Assembly (NCBI GenBank): GCA_003427395.1
Contig: BFEA01000066.1
Location: 535,791 to 599,790, forward strand
Source: Chara braunii
Taxonomy: Eukaryota; Streptophyta; Charophyceae; Charales; Characeae
Length of the DNA stretch: 64,000 bases
Direction: 5' to 3'
Part shown: one piece after another, positions 44,280-55,199 of the stretch
How positions within the stretch are numbered: the stretch's first letter is position 1
Layout: the number at the start of each line of letters is the position of its first letter
The notes under the pieces: model-generated
What the model saw: only the letters and a program-made list of their open reading frames with translations
Databases searched by the model: none
What the model was told of the DNA's origin: nothing
Made by a program: the position numbers and the translations under genes

Positions 44280-45676
44280 GGTACTACAGACGACAGAGAT
44301 GGCGGGGTCAGATGAAGGAATAGAAAGGGAAAAGAGTAACGAAACTTGGAAAAAATTCGGCAGCGCTTCGCCTCCCCTCGTTGGGATAGGGTGTGGGAGG
44401 TACTCCCTGAATAAGCACTACCTACCTAGGTCCCGGACAAACCCTAGAGTCCTCTAGATAACCCGGGCGCGGAATTCCGTACTCGAATAGGGCTAACAGG
44501 CCTTATACTCGAGTTCCCTCGGATATAAAGTGTGTGCACAATTCGAGGGAACCCAACCTACTGCCCTCTCGGTCACGAGTCCGGTCAACCGACGCTGTTT
44601 CCTAGTCAGAAAGCAAAAATTTTGCCGCACAGACGCTCTTTCAAAATTTTTAAGCCATTCCCCTATTTTTAAGGTATTTATATTGTATTAATTCACCAAA
44701 ATTGCGTGTCCTCAAGAAGAATTCACTGCTCCTCATTCAACTCATAGGGAATAATAAGATAACCCCTAACGAGTAACGAGGTGAGTTTGTTCTTCCTTCA
44801 ACTCCCCTTTTGGATTTATTTTTAATTTTTATCTAATAATTATAAAATAAATAGTTTTAATCACCGAAAATTCCTCGTACTTGCCTCGGCCTTCGAGGAT
44901 GGCCCGATATCCTCCCTCGAACCCAAATTACTGTAATTACGTCCCCAGTTCACCCTATAGGGTCTGAATATAATTTAAGAAAAAGAGATCTATTAGGAAA
45001 ACAAACTTTTTCCTAATTAATATGTATTAAGAGTCTGTATAGAAGTATACCTATTGAGTTTTGGGGTTTTCAGGGATAGAGCTGATTTTTTAGAATTTAA
45101 CAAACTTTTGGCAGCATTTCACCTCCCCCCTGTTGGGATGGGGTTCGGGCGAAGCCCTCAAACAATGTCGCCGAAAGGGGTATATCTCAAAGAATAATGA
45201 AAAAAAGAAAAATTATTTTTTAAATAATTTTTAGATGTTTTTATTAATTAATTAAGTATGAATTTAAATTAAAAGGAAAATTTAAAAAAATTTCGACAGC
45301 AGTTTCCCTCCCCCCGTTGGGATAAGGTTCGGAACTATTGTCCCTTAATCCATTCAAAAAGAACCCGCGAGGCAATTTTAAACAATTAAATTAGAATTGG
45401 AAAAACACGATTTTCAATTCATTATTAAATATTTTTTATTTTTATTTTTTATCAATAAAATATATAAAAATGTTGAAAAATGCAAAAATCGAAGATGTGC
45501 GTGGGTGTCTTTTAGACTCTGATTTTTAATACCATATTCGGGGTTGCTCTCGTTTCCTAAAGCCCTAATTAGGGTTTGGCCTAATTAGGGTTTCCCCTAA
45601 TGAGGGTTTTCCCAATTAGGGTTTTAGGATCTTGCTCGCGACCACACGTTCACCACATAGAAATTTTTGGCTGGCT
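44280..45676. other. AT-rich leader of element C with three dispersed 45-bp repeats
   Basis: Non-coding. Copies of a TTCGGCAGCGYTTCGCCTCC ... GTTGGGATAGGGTTCGGG unit start at about 44,355, 45,106 and 45,290. A run of CCTAATTAGGGTTT motifs lies at 45,561-45,635. The leader continues after the nested insertion at 50,267-50,814 up to the primer-binding site. Confidence 0.7.
45561..45635. repeat. Telomere-like TTAGGGTTT motifs
   Basis: Five degenerate units of CCYAATTAGGGTTT spaced 14-19 bp, close to the plant telomere repeat TTTAGGG but with palindromic CCTAATTAGG junctions. It sits inside the leader of element C, so it is not a chromosome end. Confidence 0.75.
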
Positions 45677-45687
45677 CTACTAGGTTT
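45677..45687. other. Candidate target-site duplication of the nested element, left copy
   Basis: CTACTAGGTTT here and at 50,256-50,266, bracketing the RT-containing insertion. An 11-bp match is suggestive but not proven by an empty site. Confidence 0.5.
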
Positions 45688-46407
45688 GTTGATTGTAAGT
45701 ATGTGCGTGACAAGTGATCAACACATCATGCACAAGTACAAAGTCCACTCGAGCGTAATCGTTTACACACAAGTAGTCCAGTACAAATAGACGCGTTAAA
45801 ACGCGGTTCATCAACAACAACTGAACAAATCACACTCCGGTGGGTATGGCTACCCCGACCGGTTTCGACCGCAGCCACGCGGTCGTCCTCGGGGGGGGTT
45901 TATCCACCTCATTTTCTCCCTTGACTACGTCGTCACTCCACCAACCTTCCGGCGTCGTCCTAACTCCCACCATTAAGCGGAGGTTATACGATACCGGTCC
46001 CGAAAAGGACTGCAACCTACTCAATCATTGTTGATATAGTTTCGAAAAAAGATCAGTGTCCTGTCCGGCTACGTCTCTCCAAGAAAGCTAAACCTGTTCC
46101 TCGGCCTCCGTTGTCGAGACTGGATTCCGACGCGAACCGTTTTGTTCCGACAAACTCTTAACCGGAACCAATGCATCTAGGACAAAACCAAACCACGCGA
46201 AACAAAGCGAAAAAAGCAAAGAACGAAACAACGAGAATTCTACTGAAGTACCAGGACCAACCCTGTCCCTCTACGTCTCTGTTATTTCTACTACAACCAA
46301 AATGTACTTCACAGTAATCACAACAACCCACAAAGTAAAAGAAAGGGACAACATACAAAAAACACCCCTTCTTCTGCTTAATAGTACCCGAATCATCCAT
46401 GTCCCTA

Positions 46408-46725
46408 ATAGCCATTTCGTCAAAACGGACATATTATATTTTTTGAACGAAATCAAAACTGACTTTTTTTGTCAAAATCCGGTCGGAATTTTTGGCTCTT
46501 GGGGCCGGACCCCCTACATGTATCTGGTCTATGGTTGAGACCAGATACAAAAAAAAAAAAAAAAAAAAAAAAAAAGTATCTGGTCTCAACCATAGACCAG
46601 GGGGTCCGGCGTTTTGGGAATGCCGGACCCCCAGGAGCAAAAAATTCCGACCGGATTTTGGCAAAAAAAGTCGGTTTTGATTTCGTTCAAAAAATATAAT
46701 ATGTCTGTTTTGACGAAATGGTTGT
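46408..46725. mobile_element. Fold-back MITE, copy 2
   Basis: Same ends as copy 1 (ATAGCCATTTCGTC ... GACGAAATGGTTGT), flanked by TA on both sides (46,406-46,407 and 46,726-46,727). The matching empty site in the other direct-repeat copy has one TA at 50,207-50,208. This is the signature of Tc1/mariner-type insertion. The loop is a run of about 30 A. The arms carry the GTATCTGGTCTCAACCATAG segment and the GGGTCCGGCG palindrome. Confidence 0.9.
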
Positions 46726-46860
46726 TAAAGAACTGAGAGATTTAACGAACTACTTGGACCAAATTGATGTGGGATGGTGAGGGATATTTATGCATGCTTA
46801 TGGGTTCTCACTCTGGGGCGTCTTTTTCGATAGGTCAGTTGCTTTAGATACTCGCCAAGN

Positions 46861-47014
46861 TGGTCTCAAGCTGAGACCAGATACATGTAGGGGGTCCGGC
46901 GTTTTGGGAACGCCGGACCCCAAGAGCAAAAAATTCTGACCAGATTTTCGCAAAAAAAGTTAGTTTTGATTTCGTTCAAAAAATATAATATGTCCGTTTT
47001 GACGAAATGGCTGT
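46861..47014. mobile_element. Fold-back MITE, copy 3, right half only
   Basis: Matches the right arm of copies 1 and 2 and ends GACGAAATGGCTGT. It starts directly after a single N at 46,860, so the missing left half may be a collapsed hairpin in the assembly, not a true deletion. Confidence 0.8.
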
Positions 47015-47528
47015 TCCTTTACATAGAATTGACGTCTCCTTTACAGTACCTGATACATCCCTGTCTGTATACGTCTCTGTTACTCCTTTATCAAATGATT
47101 GGTACTACGCCTGTGATCACGTCGTCCCAACCGGTTCAAAAGTGACAATGCAGAAACACGCTGCTTCTTACGACAGTACCCGAATATAACCCTGCCCCTG
47201 GATTTCGTACACTACCTCACTGTGTTTCATGTCCTCAGATCTACTTCTCAATTGCTACGACAAACAGTACTCATTACCTTGCGGCTACGAAACATCACTA
47301 CTAACTGCTTCCTCATCATCGTCCCTTTTCCTTTTAATCGTAATTCTACGAAAGGTCCGGTACGTCATTCGACAACCAGGTCCAGATGTGATGCCATGTC
47401 GGCTCTCTGCCTGTTCCGAATCTCTTCAAAACTCGTAAGAAGAAGTCCGTAGGGAATCCATGAGTCTCAGCTCCCGACTCAAGGTAAGAACCCTGTCCGG
47501 TACTCACTCCTCGCCGTTATGTTTCTAT

Positions 47529-48931
47529 CTATTCTGTGTAAGCGACTCGCAATGACCGCGCTCTTGTGTGATTTGCTTCCCCAGGATCTAAAACTCTGAC
47601 CGTTTTTTTTAACTCGAGTTCCTCGTCAGTCCACACCGACTGTTCGTTCTTGGACATCTGAACACACCCAACATACGGAAAAACATTTCGTTGCTGCATC
47701 TCTAATCCCAAAAATTTCCACTTGCCACTGCCATCGTCCGTCCTCTTCAGGGTAAGATTGTTCGGATAACAGTGTTTGAACAACTCCCTGATCCTAGTTC
47801 CATCACCCTTCTTCGTCAGAATTATCAAGCTAACATCATCAATCAGCCGAGTCCCGAACACATTTGCTCTTGCCTTCTCAGACCCAATAGAAACTTGAAC
47901 TCAGCATGTGCACACATGATGCACGCCAATGGCGGGCTCGTGCTTTTATCCATAGGAATCCCGATCTCCTGCTTCAAGATTACGCCCGTTGCCTTGGTGT
48001 AGGTGTGCTTCAAATCAAATTCTACAAAACGCCTAAGTGTCTCAAACTCGATGGTCCGCCAATGGTCGGCTTAAGTCGTCCTTCCAAAACTGCTGCCCCG
48101 TCCACGTGGATTCACTCTGACACTCGCCTTTTTTTTTCGAGATGAAGTGTCCGATGATCCAATCAACCACTTCCATGATTTTCTCATGTGGGACATGCCC
48201 TTGATGTCATACGACATCGATGAGACATGTCCGCCTTCCCTCCTTCGTCGTTGGATCTTCTTATTCATCTGATTGATGCGTGGTACAATATCCGAGACAG
48301 CCTTCATGTTGAAGTGCCATGCTTCCGGTAAGGCGAAAAGGAGGTGATTAAGTGCTTTTGCCGCCACCCTCGACGTTTTGACTGTCGGTTCGCAGTATGA
48401 GGGACAGATCGGTCGAAAGCGATCTAAGTCCTTGTGCTTCGGTTGAATGTAAGCATTGCCGACGGTACCCTCCTTCTCCATCTTAACGAATCGGTTCAGG
48501 CCGAATCCTAATACGCCTGCCTTCATTTCCTCGAAGATGGTTGCTTCCTCCCTGTCCGTGATCCGGTACCCTGTATTACAGACGAAAGTCGACATCATGG
48601 CTTCGTGGTACACCAACGGGCAGAGTGTTAAGGTCTCCCCCGTATTCCTGTCAAGAGGTGTATAGACCAAACCACTCAACCGTTCTTTTAGCTCCCTCAC
48701 CGTGTCCAGCTCCAGACACTTCATATCTGTGTTGCTCATGCTCATCATACATCCTTCTGCTTCGCTCAGAGAAATGTGAACCCTCTTCTTTCCTCGATTC
48801 GGCCATTTGTCAAACGCTTCTTCGATCTCCTGTTGTAGTAACTTTGATCTGTTCGGACACGAAGTACGTGGCACATTCTTGGCATTACACAACATAGGAT
48901 GGACGTCCCCAATTCCTGCAAATGAAACCAC
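47529..48931 (-). pseudogene. Reverse transcriptase pseudogene, non-LTR or Penelope-like
   Basis: Three frames. 48,931-48,071 (286 aa) carries YTPLDRNTGETLTLCPLVYHEAM, PKHKDLDRFRPICPSY, RVAAKALNHLLFALPEAWHFN and motif A SMSYDIKGM. The frame across 48,070-47,870 has motif B QEIGIPMDKSTSPPLACIMC. 47,861-47,529 (110 aa) has motif C RLIDDVSLIIL and KWKFLGLEM. These are RT palm motifs, with Tyr to Leu before the IDD triplet. No endonuclease, RNase H or integrase is visible, although upstream sequence is hidden by the N gap. It differs from the gypsy RTs of A and B. Exact class uncertain. Confidence 0.82.
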
Positions 48932-48959
48932 ACATGATCTCCTATCCTTGGATAGGGTC

Positions 48960-49290
48960 AGGGTTGTCGAGGTCCGGCCCCGGGGCCCCGGCGGGGGTCC
49001 GGAGGTCTGGGGGTGGGCACCCCCAACCCCGGCTCCAGACCCCCCCTCAAAAAAAAAAAAAAATCAAAAAAAAAAATCAAAAAAAAAAATCAAAAAAAAA
49101 AATTCAAAAAAATTAAAAAAATAAATAAATAGTGGGGGGTTCGCAGCGAGAGCGCGCATCCCATGGGTTAAACCCCAAAAATGGGGTTTAATGCGCCACC
49201 CCGGACCCCCCCCGGGGCCACACCCACCACTCGTGGGACCGGGGTAGCTGCTGGTGCGAGGCCGGGGGCGGGACCAACAGCCGGCGGGGG
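48960..49290. other. GC-rich and A-rich low-complexity sequence before the gap
   Basis: GGCCCCGGGGCCCCGG-type palindromic GC runs at 48,975-49,050, then (A)9-13-TCA repeats at 49,052-49,120, then CCCCGG-rich sequence to the gap. No gene. The frames spanning the gap are artefacts. Confidence 0.85.
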
Positions 49291-49825
49291 NNNNNNNNNN
49301 NNNNNNNNNNNNNNNNNNNNNNNNNNNNNNNNNNNNNNNNNNNNNNNNNNNNNNNNNNNNNNNNNNNNNNNNNNNNNNNNNNNNNNNNNNNNNNNNNNNN
49401 NNNNNNNNNNNNNNNNNNNNNNNNNNNNNNNNNNNNNNNNNNNNNNNNNNNNNNNNNNNNNNNNNNNNNNNNNNNNNNNNNNNNNNNNNNNNNNNNNNNN
49501 NNNNNNNNNNNNNNNNNNNNNNNNNNNNNNNNNNNNNNNNNNNNNNNNNNNNNNNNNNNNNNNNNNNNNNNNNNNNNNNNNNNNNNNNNNNNNNNNNNNN
49601 NNNNNNNNNNNNNNNNNNNNNNNNNNNNNNNNNNNNNNNNNNNNNNNNNNNNNNNNNNNNNNNNNNNNNNNNNNNNNNNNNNNNNNNNNNNNNNNNNNNN
49701 NNNNNNNNNNNNNNNNNNNNNNNNNNNNNNNNNNNNNNNNNNNNNNNNNNNNNNNNNNNNNNNNNNNNNNNNNNNNNNNNNNNNNNNNNNNNNNNNNNNN
49801 NNNNNNNNNNNNNNNNNNNNNNNNN
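49291..49825. other. Assembly gap (535 N)
   Basis: Run of N between CCGGCGGGGG and GGGGGTGTTTTGG; GC-rich on both sides. Confidence 1.
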
Positions 49826-49941
49826 GGGGGTGTTTTGGCGGGGGCGGGGGTCGGTCCGGTGTTGAAACCCCTACCCCGGCTTGGGCCCCGGGGATCCCCG
49901 CGTGACAACCCTGGATGTCGGGTAGCCCTGCACATGTCGGG

Positions 49942-50255
49942 TTTGTTCCGGCAAACGCTCAACCGGAACCAACGCGTCCACGACAAAACCAAACCACATG
50001 AAACAAAGCGAAAAAAACAAAAAACGAAACAACGCGAATTCTACCGAAGTACCAGGACCAACCCTGTCCCTCTACGTCTCTGCTATTTCTACTACAGCTA
50101 AAATGTACTTCAGAGTAATCACAACAACCCACAAAGTAAAAGAAAGGAACAACATACACAAAACACCCCTTCTTCTTTTTAACATTACCCGATACATCCT
50201 TGTCCGTATACATAGAATTGACTTCTCCTTTACAGTACCTGATACATCCCTGTCC
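49942..50255. repeat. Direct repeat, right copy
   Basis: Uninterrupted counterpart of 46,141-47,065. It gives the MITE-free version of the site, with TA at 50,207-50,208. Confidence 0.88.
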
Positions 50256-50814
50256 CTACTAGGTTTAAAGAGAAAACTTATTGGATTATTTTTCGTAATT
50301 TTTGTTTTTTTTAATTTTCACAAAATTCCAAAGAAAATTCAATTCACTTTTTATTTCCCGTTATTTTTGGCTGCTGTCAGAACCCGCTGTTTCCCCAAAC
50401 GAAGTCCTTTTTTCCCAACTAAGGTCTCAAAACGTCGGGAAAATTAAATCCAACAATTTTATTCTAGGCGGGGTCCCTCAAATTCCGCTTCTTTTCTTCG
50501 CAAACATCATAAAAAATAAATTTGTGATTTCCTTAATTTTAATTAGAAAAATATAAAAAGTCTCATATCTCCTTTTCTAGGCGTTAAAATTTTTCAAAAG
50601 ATGTTTCAAAGTGTTTGCCTCGACGAGAGGACGAACTTTGATCCTGTGCGGTTTGTGCGAAAACACGCGGATCAAGAAATATTCCAAAAAAAACTAATTA
50701 AAACATTATCGAAAATAGAAATAATCTAAAAAACGAACAAACTAGTACTTTGACTAATCAGGCCGCGCACCCCCATTGATTGGGGAAGACCGCGCCCTTG
50801 GGGGGGCAATCCCT

Positions 50815-50832
50815 TCCCCGACAACGGTGCCA
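50815..50832 (-). other. Primer-binding site of element C (tRNA-Asp type)
   Basis: Minus strand TGGCACCGTTGTCGGGGA, two transitions from the plant tRNA-Asp complement. Four bases separate it from the LTR edge at 50,837, as in element A. Confidence 0.88.
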
Positions 50833-50836
50833 AAGT

Positions 50837-53800
50837 TATGAGGAAACACGGGGAGGGGTCGCCTACCGTTCGTTGAAGCCAAGGGCCACAGCGCCTGTCA
50901 CTCGCTGCGCCCGCTTCCGAGGTCCTCAGCGATCGGTAGGGTGCATTGGTTTGCTCTGCCTGTCAAGCACTCACTTGCAGGAGAAGAATTCGAAGATCCT
51001 CACAGCCGTGCGGATCACGTTAAAAATAAATTAAAATAAAAGGGAATATTATGTCAATCCAATAGTTCCTCGTACCCGCTCGGGATCCTCCTAGGGGGTC
51101 TTCCCTGCAGGTCATTGTCCTACAGAAGTGAGCTCAATATAATCATTACTTACGATAAGAGGGTATTCAATCATCAGGAAGGTTACAGAATAAAGTTAAG
51201 ACTTTAAAACAAGTGGGAACCCGGTTCACCATTTCGGCGATACAGTCCGAACCCAAGAGCATAGCAGCGAACAAACTCACACGATCAGTAGCCGCATTAC
51301 CAGTAGTTGCCAGGGAGATACTCTTTAACAGCAGAGTCAGTGTCTTGCTCCATGCTTTGATTCCGTCGGTTGTCCGAGAAGGAGGAAAGAAGCGCATGAC
51401 GGTGTAGGATATACGAGGTTTCACAAGCCAGGCGCAAGTCTATTACTCACTCTCGCCCAATCTCTCTCTTACTCTGTTTCGGTTCCCCCCCTCTCGCCAA
51501 CATCAAGTCATCATTGTCTTACCATTCTTCGTTCCACAGATGCGAAGAAAAAATCTTTTTCTGAAGTTTCAATTGCAGAGAGCACATATGCGCAAGAGAG
51601 GTTGTCGAACGAAAACCCGTACATAAGGTTTTTTTTTCACCGCATTGATCATACTAATTAAACGAATTGATATTTCTTTGACTACGTTGTATCCGTTTTG
51701 TCGTGTTCGGGCTGACACAGGCACCAGTTAGACTGGTCACCCCCTTTTGCACTGCTATGCTTGACTCCCCTGTCTCGAGCGTGCCCGAGTGATTCCACTT
51801 CCACCCGTGGAAAGAACTTATCTTATTTAATTCAGTACATTGAACCCCTCTGTTTCTTTGAGCGTTCAGTGTATCCCCCCTTCACTCATGCCCACTCACA
51901 CCCCAGCTATTCCTCTCTTTTGCCTGCATGCTCTCATGGTCCCATCCCTTTCCACACTCTCTTCCCTGTTCCTTCCACCGCCCATCAATTCTCTCACCTT
52001 TAATCTTGCCTTATTTACAGGCTCAACAATCCTAGTCGACCAATGAGGGTGCAGACTCAAAGCATTTCGAGTAAGGGCAAAGGGAAAAAAAAAAGTTCAG
52101 AATAAATAAAAAAAGGAGAATGGAAAAAAAAGAGAATTGGTTTGCACTTTTAACTTTCTAGTCGAGTGGAGAACCAGCGTATTGTAGTTTCAGTAATCAC
52201 GCATATCAGAGTATCTAGACCCTGGATTACCCCCGAACAGCTAAGGCAACCGCAACAGGATGCTCATGTCTTATCTCTTGTCCTCCTTCCTTCACTGAGT
52301 AGCGTGAGTCTGAGATACCCCAACATTCTCTCAGTCTGCTCGCAATCAAGGTAATCACTCCTGATTGAGGCGCCCAGTATCAACTTCCCATGTTACACAT
52401 ACCTGGTCATCTTCGAATTAGTCTGACATTCCCTTAGTTTTGAACAGGGTCGTATTTCCTATCTTCGATGTGGGAGATCTCGTCAACTAAGAGAATAGCG
52501 TTCTCTCCCTTGACAGACCGAGAGGACTCGTCAACAGTTGAACTTGGCCACTCCCTCCATTAGCGAGACAACAATTAACAGCGGTTCGCAATCGAGGTTT
52601 TCCGCCAGCGGGTAACAGATCCAAGCAACAGCTTAATGCAGCTGTTGTAGTCGCTTGGTGGATAGCAGGGCCAACCAACAGCGAAACGGGGCTGATCATT
52701 AGCAGGTAGCCATATTCAATCACAGAAAAAGCACCCGACGATCAGCCGTAGTAGTTGTTGCTCCCATTCTCGACGACCCAATCATCAGTGAAAAGGGCCC
52801 TGACGCTCAGCCCGCTAGACCTCACCTTCTGCATGGATTGCTACCCACTACTGGCGTGCCTCCTCGCCCCTTCTTCTTTCGAAAGGATAGAAACAGGAGA
52901 CTGCACCGATTCAGTAGACCATCACATGCACTGTGCTCGCGCCGAGTGTCTCCCTGTTCCGAATTTTCCCATCACAGGTGCCATCCCTTGTCTTATCACT
53001 CTGACTGTGTCTTTCGTGCTCCTGGTACACCCGACGCACTCCATCACCCTCTGTCCCCCCTGCCCTGCCACGGCCTGGCCAGCTCCCCTTCGTCAACTGG
53101 GGTCTTCCAAACTCCTGCAAGAGTGCTGGAGGACAGCCTTCAGCAAGCACAACCTCCCTCCTCTTCAGATCGAATCGAGCTGTATGTCAGATTGTTGTGA
53201 GTACGCCAAGTACATCAAGCACCCACGCCCCTCCAGCGACAACTCAATGAATCTTCCTGATCCCCCTTCTTCATCAGAGCCTGCCCTGTTCTCGCTGAGC
53301 TAGCAGACTCACATACACGCTCCCGGTAAGTCTCCACTTGCTAGTTTTGCAAGGCCCCACCTCGTCAGCCTTATCGAAGTAACTGCAACTATCAAGCTTG
53401 CGCCTGATTCGAGCTGGAATGGTGGGCGGAGTAAACCTTGCCCGCCTCCCCAAAACGTTCCCTGTCTGAATAGTCTCCTCCCCTTGCTCAGCGAGCAAGC
53501 TCAGAAGTCAACTGAGCGGATGAGGGTGGCGGACACCTGGCACGCTGGTCCCAATGAACCCCCCCTCCCCCCCCTTTCGTTCCGTTCCTAGTTCTATAAC
53601 CGTGCGTGAGGGTCACAGCACACGTACTGTTGAATCCTCCCTGCCTCTCATAGCACCCTGGGCCTGAAAATAAAAGCTAGCCCCGTATGTTCCAGCGGTA
53701 CCCGTACTATGGCAGGCGCGACGGTATTTTTTGTAGGGTCAAACCGAACCAGTACCAAAGCGTGTATCTATTCCATAATTAATATTTTGCCAATGTCCGA

Positions 53801-55199
53801 ACTTATATCGTACCGAAATAGTGGTGTTAACGCTGCAGCAACCCACAAAAAGCGACAGTTCCCCCACAATGGATACAGATCCCAAATTGGTAACCGCAAG
53901 AAAACATTACCGCACCGAGCCGCAGGGCCGTGCCGGTGTCAATTCAGTAAACGTGGCCAGGAATAAGCGTACCAAAATTGTGAAAACTCAGATCGTGTCT
54001 ACCTTGTAGCATTAGATTGTGGCCCGTACCATTACCATACTTGTGCCGTATCTGAAGAATTCATTCAGAACTGTACCAATCTGTGTTGTACCAATATCGG
54101 ACCAACACCGAACCTGAATAGCCTGCACCATACAGGTGCCGAGCCTGTCCCGAACCTGAAAACTAAAGCCACGCTGCTGTATCATGTCAACGCCGAACTG
54201 TGCAGCCATGTCGTAATAGTTTCGAACCTGCCCCGAGCCTGATTGTCGGGCCCGAGACAAACCAACGACCGCACAAAGTATAGTAAAGCCACACGTCCCA
54301 TCTCAAAATAATCCCAGTAACAATACCGCGATGATCATCCAACGCGCGCCCACTCATATCACACAGGTCGTAGCGAGGCTAGAACTCAGACAGGTCGGGT
54401 ACGTCACGCAAGCGATGTCGATTATCGGGGAAATGGTGAGAATCATTAGAATCAGAGTAAATAGATAACCCAGCGCTAAAACTCATCGCGAATAATCAAA
54501 ATAAAATTAGTCAATTTTTTTTATAATCGTTGGTTTTCTTTCCTTTTACCATATTTGATTCTTTATCTTCTTTCTTGATCCTATTATCAAAAATAATGAC
54601 AATAAAAGGAATTTCATCAAAAATGTATCCCGACGGAATTTAATTAAGTATTAAAATTCCTTGTTTTTCCTTTTTCGTTTATTGTTTTTAATTCCTTTTC
54701 TTATTTCTAATTCTATTATCGGAAATATCAAATAATGAGGGCAATTCAATTAAAATTAAATGCCGAAGAAATTAAATAAATTAAAGAATATCCCGTTTTT
54801 CACCTCCCTTCTACCGTTTTTAATTCTTTTTTCCATTCGTAATTTTAATATTAAAATTAGTGATACCTGAGGGCTTCATTCCCACACCAATTGTACACTG
54901 TAAAATGGCCACACCAAGGCCTATTCTCATATTGTCGTCCCACGGCTAGCTGTTCCGGAAACAGACTTAGAGCGGGCGGAAATAAGGTAGACGTCAGTGC
55001 GGCGGAAGAGGTAGTCCCTCTCGCCAATTTGGACGGCCAGTTTCAGTGGTCGACACATCCAATTTTAGGGGTGCTTTGGGTACCGCTAATTTTCCCCAGC
55101 AGTACGGGCGAAAGTCCCAGTCAATCCCTCTCTAGACAGACAATCTAGGGGTTAATCCATAGGATTTCGGGTGTCGGGCTGACCTTGGGTCGCCCGACA
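50837..55199 (-). repeat. 5' LTR of element C
   Basis: Begins TATGAGG, where the other copy has TGTGAGG, and ends CCCGACA. Matches 30,605-35,229 without the MITE. Contains the same GTACC-rich block (about 53,690-54,110) and AT-rich tract (54,490-54,870). No gene recognised. Confidence 0.93.

Larger units (their letters stand above)
46141..47065. repeat. Direct repeat, left copy, interrupted by MITEs
   Basis: Matches 49,942-50,255 at constant offset 3,801 up to 46,407, then again at about 47,018-47,065. The intervening 600 bases are MITE copy 2, about 130 unassigned bases and MITE copy 3. Confidence 0.88.
45688..50255 (-). mobile_element. Nested RT element with direct terminal repeats, Penelope-like or non-LTR candidate
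   Basis: Bracketed by an 11-bp candidate target duplication. A direct repeat (46,141-46,407 continuing at 47,018-47,065, and 49,942-50,255) flanks a minus-strand RT pseudogene. Direct repeats around a single-RT element fit the pseudo-LTRs of Penelope-like elements, but the repeats do not reach both ends and the class is uncertain. The element holds MITE insertions and an assembly gap. Confidence 0.5.
30605..55199 (-). mobile_element. Element C: large deleted LTR retrotransposon nested in B
   Basis: Flanked by direct LTRs (30,605 to about 35,229 and 50,837-55,199) and by TCGT duplications, with a tRNA-Asp primer-binding site at 50,815-50,832. Coding order on the minus strand: leader, accessory ORFs (44.3-38.9 kb), gag (38.2-36.2 kb), linker, integrase C-terminus (35.8-35.3 kb). 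Protease, RT, RNase H and most of integrase are absent, so this copy could only have moved with proteins supplied by relatives. A second element (about 45,688-50,255) is inserted in its leader. Confidence 0.93.

Noticed and set aside
49168-50101. Frames of 203-306 aa spanning the gap
   Set aside because: Most of each is N; they are artefacts of the assembly gap.
52838-53200. 120-aa plus-strand ORF repeated at 32,564 and 56,133
   Set aside because: Present in three LTR copies but antisense to the element, and each copy overlaps open frames on the other strand; recent common origin explains its conservation.
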